Shown: positions 57,148-64,000 of the stretch, piece by piece
Numbering within the stretch: position 1 is the stretch's first letter
Layout: every line of letters starts with the position of its first letter
Source: Histoplasma ohiense
Taxonomy: Eukaryota > Ascomycota > Eurotiomycetes > Onygenales > Ajellomycetaceae
Length of the DNA stretch: 64,000 bases
NCBI GenBank assembly: GCA_017607445.1
Contig: JAEVHH010000005.1
Span: 3,973,001 to 4,037,000, forward strand
Direction of reading: 5' to 3'
Notes under the pieces: model-generated
Database searches by the model: none
Told to the model about the DNA's origin: nothing
What the model saw: only the letters and a program-made list of their open reading frames with translations
Translations under genes and position numbers: made by a program

Positions 57148-59949
57148 TGGTTTGATTGGGGCCAATGGCGGGTTGTGCCACAATAAGTACCGTCGTATCA
57201 TAATCACGTGATTATTTAAGCTTCCGTCACCAAAGTGTATACCTCTCGTTCACCCGCTGGTAGTATGAGAGTGGACGAATCTCCCAATCCAATTCCTCCA
57301 GCAGAATATTTCTTGGACTCTGAAATTCGCGAGCAAGGACTCTTTGGGAGAGTCGAGACATTCCAGATCAACCCGCGATATTTGATGCTCTTCCCATCAA
57401 CTTCTCGAGATGGGCTTTTGATCTCTTTCTTACCGATGGGGGAGGGGATATATGAACAATTGAAATATCTGATCGTGGAACCTGTTCCTGCCATTCGCGA
57501 ATGAATGAATGAATGAATGAATGAATGATAAATTACGCGCAAGATGGAGACAGAGCAGTTCCAAGAATGTTGATTGATACTATGGTATCCCTCTGATCAA
57601 GTGTGGGTTCGAAATCTGTGCCGTGAAAACTGACATCGGAAAGTGACCCTGGGCTGAAATCAGACCAATTTATTGTGGCGATGGCTAATAATTCCGGTCA
57701 CACCGATTGTCGAGAGTATGATAGGAATCACAAGAAAAATGGAGCTCCAATTCAGACTCTTGTTCATATGATGCATCGAAATCCATTTTTCTAGAATTCA
57801 TCAATGTGAAATCCTGCTTTCAGCAATAGCTGCTGCAATCAAATAGCACACATTTCAACACCCCCCCCCCCGAGACGGTCTGCGTTTGTAGAGGTATATT
57901 CCTGTGTCAACTTGGGTTCCTGGGCAGTTATCTCGTTTTGAACTGTGAATATATGTAGAACAAAAAATTCCTCGGTGATGTCTGTATCCGCTCACTTGCT
58001 TCTGATACATACCGTCTTTCAAACCTCTCGTATACTAACTCAGACTTGCACACGCCATTTTCTCACAAAAAGAAAAGAAACAGCTAAGGAATGGGGCAAG
58101 GATTAACGGAAAGTGACTGAACTTTGCGGATGATTGGAGTCATAGCAAGAGAGTAATGGAGAAGCTAGAACTCCATAGTGAAATGGCCATTGACAACCTG
58201 AGTGTCTGGGATTTCTGGTTCACTGATCGACGGAGCTTGATCATCGGGAACAGTGGTTGGATGGGGCGCTGGGTGTTGCTAAGTTGGGCATTCCCAAGCT
58301 GAGTTGGGAAGTTTTGAGCGTTTCTTCAGGGTGGGCTTGAGCCCACGCTTGGGACAAAAAGATGCTGGTGCTGGATGTCGCACTAATGATAACAATGTTG
58401 TGAAGCAGTCTTCCAGGCCCACTCCTCTCGAACATCCAAATATGAGGCGGGATTCGAACGTTTCAGACGAGCTCTCGAATATATACTCTTATGGATCTTC
58501 AATAGTAGGCATTATTTTCAGTTCTCTATCTCTCTAGATTTATCTACCGAGTAGGAAGGAATGGTTTAAAGATTTTCTCGATTTTCAGAGATGCTGAATT
58601 CCCTACGAAGCAGAGCCCGTTCGTTGACAGTGACGGAGACACTCACAGTGTTGGGCACAAAGTCTTTGGTCGGATTTACGAAGCTGCTGGGGGAACTCGC
58701 CCGCTAGAAACGAATCGAATATACTCATGTATGTACACATCCTTGTGGTCAATCTCAGTCAATTCAGGCGGAGCATGTGGGAATCTTGTCGAATCCTGGC
58801 ACGAACTACAACACTTGAGGGCCACCCGCCCATATCAAAATATCGTCAGCATTGTCCTGATGGGATAGAGTGTCGGCAGCGGATTGCAGAGTAACTAGTG
58901 CTTTGCGAAATGAGCAATTCCAAGCAGAAAGGCGGCCTCTATGAATTAAAACGAACTAAGAATTTCGCCTGCCACGCATTAGCCAGGAAACAAGGTATTC
59001 CTGGGAACCAACCCTGTTCAGGCAGGCTACCTGGCGATATCGTTTTCCGACTGCTCTCTCTGGATGCCGATGATCCGATTGCCTGCTCTGAGCTTGGAAG
59101 GATTCGCCCCCATGCTTCTCTCGGCTGTTCGTCGCATCCTGGCTGAGAGACACCAGAGAGGTCATAGAACAAAGGAAGTGTCGCTCTCCGGTTTAACCAT
59201 TTCCCCAGAATTACGCCCTGTGCAGCTTTAGGCCGGACTGTACCTTTATGGGCTATTCCCACGCTGAAATTCTCATTCAGCAACCTGGAGCGGGAACACG
59301 ACATGTTTTTGGCGGCGAAGGGGATCATTGTTGGAAGAGTTTTGAGATCTCCCGATAGTTATCCTCCAACCACCCGAGCAATCCCTTGGATCCAAAAAAC
59401 CCCTCCTGATGAGTGAGGTCAATTTTGTATCCGGAAACGGAGCGAGGCGAAATCCCTATGGACATTTTACGATACTCGCATACTAGTTCCCTACGCGGTT
59501 GGATCACGACGTAAATTCGTCGCTAGATAATCCTTGGATCAATAAAGAAACTATTGCACGTACTCCAGGAAAATGCCTGTGAATGGAAAATGGTACATTC
59601 TTCGAGTCGCTAACAGAGATGCTATGACGTGGCATTGCCTGGTGAAGAGGGGTGGGTGTTGTTCAGCTATGAAAATTTCATCAGGAGGATCAGGCCATTG
59701 AGCACCAGCGGAAAAAGAAAACTAAATCACAAAATATGAGGGAAAGGATGACGGAAGAAAGAAGAGAAAAAAACAAAAGAAATTGAAACAGGAAGAGGAA
59801 GAGAAAAATGTGAGAGTGAGAGGTGGAAAAAAGGTAACTCTCGGCCCATGAATCGCAACCTAGATCCCCTCCCTCGTGACCATCCATCCATGTATCCTTC
59901 AATCTCTCCCAGCATCAACTCCCACCGCCTGCCATCCAGTAACAAAGAA
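57148..59949. other. Long intergenic region, no gene supported
   Basis: This is a 2.8-kb gap upstream of the tRNA and beyond the Gln/Pro-rich gene. ORFs such as 57235-57504 (+), 58304-58537 (+) and 58939-59328 (-) have no recognisable domain or splice context. A C12 run lies near 57860. Confidence 0.45.
57499..57528. repeat. GAAT tetranucleotide microsatellite
   Basis: About seven head-to-tail GAAT units lie about 350 bp upstream of the tRNA-Glu gene. Confidence 0.88.
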
Positions 59950-61014
59950 TTATGGATATCTTGACTGAAGCCATTTCGCCCAAACCTCACCAATAGCACG
60001 ATGCTCCATTGTTCCGTTCAACGAAAGAACCAACCCCTTAGCTGATGAAACAACACCCTCCAGTTCTGCAAAGCTCAGCTCCACTGGCTCTTTATCGCCA
60101 TCCCAGACATTCACTTTAAGTACTGCATCCACCACAGTCTCGCACCATGTGTACAGATCGTCGAGTAGCTGGATAGTCGTGAATTGTGGAGAGTATGCCT
60201 TTCGGGCTGTATCGACGACATTGCTATTTGGCGGCGGGCACAGGGGCCGGGGAGCGGTGATTACCGTTGGTATTCCTGGTTGTCCAGAAGGGGTCAGCTG
60301 TTGCTGACTCGGTTGTTGAAGCCGTGATGGCGATTGCCGCTGCTGTCCCTGTTGCAACAGGTGTTGTTGATGTTGTTGTTGCTGGCGAACCCGATTCCAA
60401 TCCAAGTCTGCAATCAAGCTCAGATACTCTCGCAATCCCAGCCCGTCGTCATTCCTAGTGGCCTGGTCGACTGTACGGAAAATTTCCCTTATCGGCTGCT
60501 GAAGATCTCGGAATGCTGGATCTGTCAGCACGTTGATACCCCTCCAGGGGATATCTGAGCCGAATGGGCGTGAGGGACGGGCAGCATTCGGGACGACCAG
60601 TTTTAACATCGGCTGCGGACGATGGGCTTCCCAAAAACGGCGGGCAGCACATATACAATGGAATTCTATTTCCCGAAGGTATATCGATTGGAGAGTGCGG
60701 GTATGGCTGGCTGTTGGCCGCGGCATGGGGAATGTGTCAAATGGTTTGTATGCGCCACTATCGCCCAACGGAGGTTGGGTAAGTTGCCGAGGTTGGCTCA
60801 TTGGCGCAGGATGCGGAAATATAGGTGGTAGATGACGACCTGGAGTTTGCGCCCTACTGTGGTCTATTGGAGGGAGCCTCAAGGATGCGGGTTGTGGTGG
60901 GCTGGTTGATCTAATGGTGGGATTACCATCGGCTGCAGGTATTGATGCTGATGGCTGAGAATTCCCATGTTTATGAGAATAGTCCTTTTTAGCTTTCGCG
61001 GTCCCCATCATCAA
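59950..61014 (-). CDS. Conserved-looking Pro/Gln-rich protein of unknown function
   Basis: A single 354-residue open frame from ATG 61014. I do not recognise a named domain. Residues about 1-100 are Pro/Ser-rich and probably disordered. Residues about 105-200 look folded and helical (YLREIEFHCICAARRFWEAH, WRGINVLTDPAFRDLQQPIREIF, LGLREYLSLIADLDWNRV). A Gln-rich stretch follows (about 210-245). The C-terminal 90 residues again look folded (IQLLDDLYTWCETVVDAVL, ELSFAELEGVVSSAKGLVL). Two ordered blocks around a poly-Gln linker suggest a regulatory or chromatin-associated adaptor, but that is only an inference. Absence of a signal peptide or membrane segment argues for a cytosolic or nuclear location. 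No intron is needed. Confidence 0.68.
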   Translation of the reverse strand: MMMGTAKAKKDYSHKHGNSQPSASIPAADGNPTIRSTSPPQPASLRLPPIDHSRAQTPGRHLPPIFPHPAPMSQPRQLTQPPLGDSGAYKPFDTFPMPRPTASHTRTLQSIYLREIEFHCICAARRFWEAHRPQPMLKLVVPNAARPSRPFGSDIPWRGINVLTDPAFRDLQQPIREIFRTVDQATRNDDGLGLREYLSLIADLDWNRVRQQQQHQQHLLQQGQQRQSPSRLQQPSQQQLTPSGQPGIPTVITAPRPLCPPPNSNVVDTARKAYSPQFTTIQLLDDLYTWCETVVDAVLKVNVWDGDKEPVELSFAELEGVVSSAKGLVLSLNGTMEHRAIGEVWAKWLQSRYP

Positions 61015-61626
61015 CTGACGTATTTATGTGGATGTATTAGGCAAGAAAAGCTTCCTCCTGTTCTATTATGAGATTTGTGGAGTATGCGTAGTGTTGAACG
61101 AGTCGTCGGTGGGAGAATCTGAAGTGTATAAACAAAAAATCCTTCAGGGAATTAGGTGTAATAACGAACAACTTAGGTTTATATAGCTAGGATATCCAAC
61201 CCAAGATCCATCAAGGTACTTGTATCTAAGGGTTAAATGTTAAATGGGGGTGGGTGAATGGACTACAGAGACGTTCAAGGTGATTCGAGAACACTCATCG
61301 AGACCATGTTTGATGCTTCCAGCTGAGTCAGGGGCCATAGAAAGAAGCAAACTCTGGAATTGTGAAACTGACCGTGAATATCAAACAATCGAGAAACAGC
61401 GGCAATTCGATATAAGGCATATATGCACATCAAAGAAAGGAAAGAAGAAGACAAATACAGCAGCGAATAAGTATACTCATTCATGAAAGGAAACCGATTT
61501 GCACATAGGAGAATATTAGGACACTGAAACATCTCGCATATCGTTGAAAAACTTTGAATAGGGAGTAGGAGAAAGGTTGAGAAGTTAGAAAAAAAGAGGT
61601 TCATTCATCTGTCATTGGCCTCTATA
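61015..61626. other. Intergenic region, no gene seen
   Basis: This lies between the start of the Gln/Pro-rich gene and the ARPC1 stop, both on the minus strand. It should carry the promoter of the former. No other feature is seen. Confidence 0.45.
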
Positions 61627-62930
61627 TCACAAGCTCCATACAACGATTCTGCCGTCCACGCCGCTTGCTGTCGAAAGTTAATGATGTGTTAGCTGTCTGC
61701 CTCTCAAATAAAACCCACCAAAAGAAAAGCTGGAAACAAGAGTGACTACTTACTGCTAAATTTGCGAACTTTGCCTCCAGTTTCTTCATAGACTCTAACA
61801 GTGCTGATCGTATTTTGATGTACAGTCTGGAGTTGAGTGTCATTCTTCGTACTTCCTTTGATATCCATTTGGCGGAATTTGTTTAGAGCACTCTCTTCAC
61901 GGACGCTGTCAGCCCCCGCCCGTGCTTTTGCATCCACTGGTCCCAGCAATTGCCAACCAGATTCATCCCCACTAAGGCGGTATGCCTCGGAGTCCTGTGA
62001 GACAATAGTCAGCAAAGATATTAGGCTTGGAATGTGTAGCTATTAGGGTTCAGACATGTCCAGCAGCAATAAGCTCATTCTCTCCATTCCATATCAAACT
62101 CATAAATGGCAGTAACCTAGTGCTGATATTCAGCATTGCCCTGGGGGGCTGATCTGGTGCACTCGGATAGACGATAGTGACACTACTATCATGGGCAGTG
62201 AACGCTAAAGAATTACCGCTGGGCGAAAAGGCACATCCGTGAATCCATCCAGCAGAATCATTTAGGAATTCACCGCAAACAGTATTGAATGGTAGTCTCT
62301 CTCCCCAGGCGCTCGGTTCTGGGCGCTCTTCGATGCCTTTGATGAAGCTGGAAAACACTCTTGCGTGTGAATCCGTAGACCCGGCAGCAAGTAGTACTGA
62401 GTTGGGATGCCAGGCCAGAGTTGTGATGGTACTTCTAATGGGCTTCTTTAAGTGTTTGGAGATCCACCAATCGTTCTCCTCCTCAAAGTAACAGACGGCG
62501 ATCGCGCGCGCACCCGAGCCCACAGCGAACTTCTGCTCCGACGGCGACCAGCGAACAAATGTTGCGGCACGGTTAATACGGAGAAGCACAAGTGTTGGTT
62601 TCCACCCGGCAGGAGTGCGTTCCCAAACGTACGCATTGCGATCTTGAAAATAAACAGCTAGATTTAGCAATATGGAATCAGATGGTGATACCGGTGTCAC
62701 TGACCCTGTGAGCAAGTCACAATTTTGCCACTTCTAGGGGCAATATCCACTCCTGTCACAGTTTTATCGTGGCCTTTGAGCTCATCGCTCAGGGTATATT
62801 TGGAACCTGATTTCTGGTATAGGTCGACGACATTATCTTTGGCTACAGCCAATGTCTGCTTATCAGCGGAGAAAGAGTGGTCGGTAATTGGGTGGTGGAA
62901 GAGATGGTGCACTTCCGGGGCAGCAGCCAT
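61627..62930 (-). CDS. arc40: Arp2/3 complex subunit ARPC1 (Arc40), WD40 protein
   Basis: Four exons, 62930-62705, 62642-62056, 61994-61754 and 61667-61627, total 1095 nt (364 residues), the family size. WD-type repeats include LKGHDKTVTGVDIAP, DRNAYVWER, NRAATFVRWSPSEQKFAVGSG and KKPIRSTITTLAWHPNSVLLAAGSTD. DWWISKHLKKPIRSTI is a strong ARPC1 signature, and the last exon supplies SGVDGRIVVWSL. ARPC1 caps the Arp2/3 complex that nucleates branched actin at endocytic patches. Each splice restores a family string, including CSQDRNAYVW and AAGHDSEAYRLS. The 41-bp final exon is easy to miss. Intron 2 has the weak donor GTCTGA. Confidence 0.95.
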
Positions 62931-63270
62931 GTTGGGAGGGTCAAGTGTGCGATAGGAGGAGCTCTCTACTATCGCCAGGATTGAGCGTGTTCTGAATCTG
63001 TATCTCTACGATGCCTTACGTCCAAAGAACTGTGAGGCTCCATGGCGGGATGATAAACGATTACTAGTAACCTTGGAGATGATGGGAGTCAGGTGATCTT
63101 GGCTTCTGCTTGCTTTTCTTCACACAAAACAAAACATCCACACGCAAAGAACAAGTTGAGGAAGTCAGCCTACGGACCCTGAGGTTGTCGAAGCAATTGA
63201 TGTGCTCCGTGATATACAGATCATTTTAATTCGTTTAAGGAGATATACCAGGTTTGGAATTTCAGAAAAA
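62931..63270. other. Divergent promoter region
   Basis: A 340-bp gap between the ARPC1 start and the snRNP protein start, which are transcribed in opposite directions. It should serve as a shared promoter region. No coding sequence is seen. Confidence 0.5.
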
Positions 63271-64000
63271 ATGACGGCCAAACCCGCATCCGCGGTGGTG
63301 AATGTGGGAGCTCCAAACCAAACGTACGTGGAAATCAAATATCGATATTCCCGCCTTTAACCTGTTAACCGCATATACTGACTATAATACAGACTATACT
63401 GCACGAATCTTCCAGATAAACTTAAAAAGCCAGATTTGCGACTAGCCCTGTACACCCTCTTCTCAACCTACGGCACAGTCCTCGACATTGTCGCGATGAA
63501 AACGGCAAAGATGCGCGGTCAAGCTCATGTTGTATTCAGAGATATTCAAGCCAGCACTCAAGCTATGCGAGCATTACAGGGTTTTGAGTTCTTTGGCAAA
63601 GAGATGGTATGTACAAATACTGTTATTTTGGTGGCCTGATTTAGAAGCAATGGGGATATGGAACTCACAATTCTAATTCTTTTTTGGAAAATAGAAAATC
63701 GTGTATGCGAAAGGCAGTTCGGATATAATAGCAAAGCTCCGAGGTACATATAACACAACAGCCACCGCACCGGCGCCTGGCGTATCTACCGAACTTCAAA
63801 AATCCATATTCAATGCTCCCCCTTCGGCTGTGGTCTCCGCTAGTACAACGGTACAACCTGTCGCATCCGAATCGCAACCAATGAGCGAGGGTCAACAGGG
63901 CGTCAAACGACCCCGTGAAGAAGACGAGAGTGAAGGCGAAGCACCGATGGAGGAAGACGATAGTGACGTCTCTATGGAAGCGTCATCTGATGAAGATTAA
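63271..64000 (+). CDS. U1A/U2B''-like snRNP RNA-binding protein
   Basis: Exons 63271-63323, 63393-63606 and 63695-64000 give 573 nt (190 residues), with both introns GT..AG in phase. Residues about 15-95 form an RRM: RNP2 as TLYCTNLPDKL, then KKPDLRLALYTLFSTYGTVLDIVAMKT, RNP1 as RGQAHVVF, and GKEMKIVYAKGSSDII. This spacing is characteristic of the U1A/U2B''/SNF family, which binds a hairpin in U1 or U2 snRNA in the spliceosome. The rest is a linker with an acidic, low-complexity end, and the stop codon is the last three bases of the window. Many family members have a second RRM at the C-terminus; none is visible here. Either this is a one-RRM form (as in yeast Msl1) or a further exon lies beyond the window. 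Confidence 0.85.

Noticed and set aside
57595..57630. GGTTCGAA-like motif resembling a tRNA T-loop
   Set aside because: No T-stem pairing, acceptor stem or A box around it.

Overview
The window looks like nuclear DNA of a filamentous ascomycete. It has many genes broken by short introns (about 50-110 bp, GT..AG, often with a CTAAT-type branch site), a Zn2Cys6 transcription factor, a fungal ankyrin/CorA-like protein, secreted hydrolases and a tRNA with a pol III T-run. The protein flavour, such as a fungus-specific HGD/DFD kinase and a four-TM Fig1-like protein, suggests Eurotiomycetes and perhaps Onygenales. That placement is an impression; no search was run. There is no CRISPR array, operon or recognisable transposon. 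Exon coordinates in the entries were worked out by hand from splice sites and reading phase.

Layout: a PNGase A-like glycoamidase (731-2889, -), a divergent kinase with an apparent frameshift (4398-5644, -), a trypsin-like peptidase with apparent frameshifts (6448-7580, +), a DUF1640 mitochondrial coiled-coil protein (7883-8987, -), and phosphomannomutase SEC53 (9787-10979, -). Next comes a 1345-residue ankyrin/CorA-like membrane protein (12815-17382, +), which converges on a four-TM Fig1/claudin-like protein (17543-18532, -). These are followed by orotate phosphoribosyltransferase (19636-20515, +), a secreted type-B carboxylesterase (21779-23449, +), an SRPK-type kinase (23658-25310, -), an IRC20/SHPRH-like SNF2-RING helicase (26438-31186, +) and the proteasome factor ECM29 (32701-38505, +).

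The right half holds a Zn2Cys6 regulator whose zinc cluster is cut into tiny exons (41173-44020, +), a WW plus PhoD-like phosphatase protein with an apparent frameshift near its N-terminus (46661-50493, +), a class 3 lipase with a Trp/Lys-rich tail (51013-52602, +), a GH43 endo-arabinanase (54255-55508, +), tRNA-Glu(CTC) (57076-57147, -), a Gln/Pro-rich protein of unknown function (59950-61014, -), the Arp2/3 subunit ARPC1/Arc40 (61627-62930, -) and a U1A/U2B''-like snRNP protein (63271-64000, +).

Most genes are unrelated housekeeping or lifestyle genes, as is normal for a fungal chromosome. The observations most worth following are: several genes broken by single-base shifts, mostly at short homopolymers (assembly error or young pseudogenes); the micro-exon zinc cluster; the non-GMN four-TM ankyrin/CorA-like protein beside a second polytopic membrane protein; and the tryptophan-rich lipase tail.
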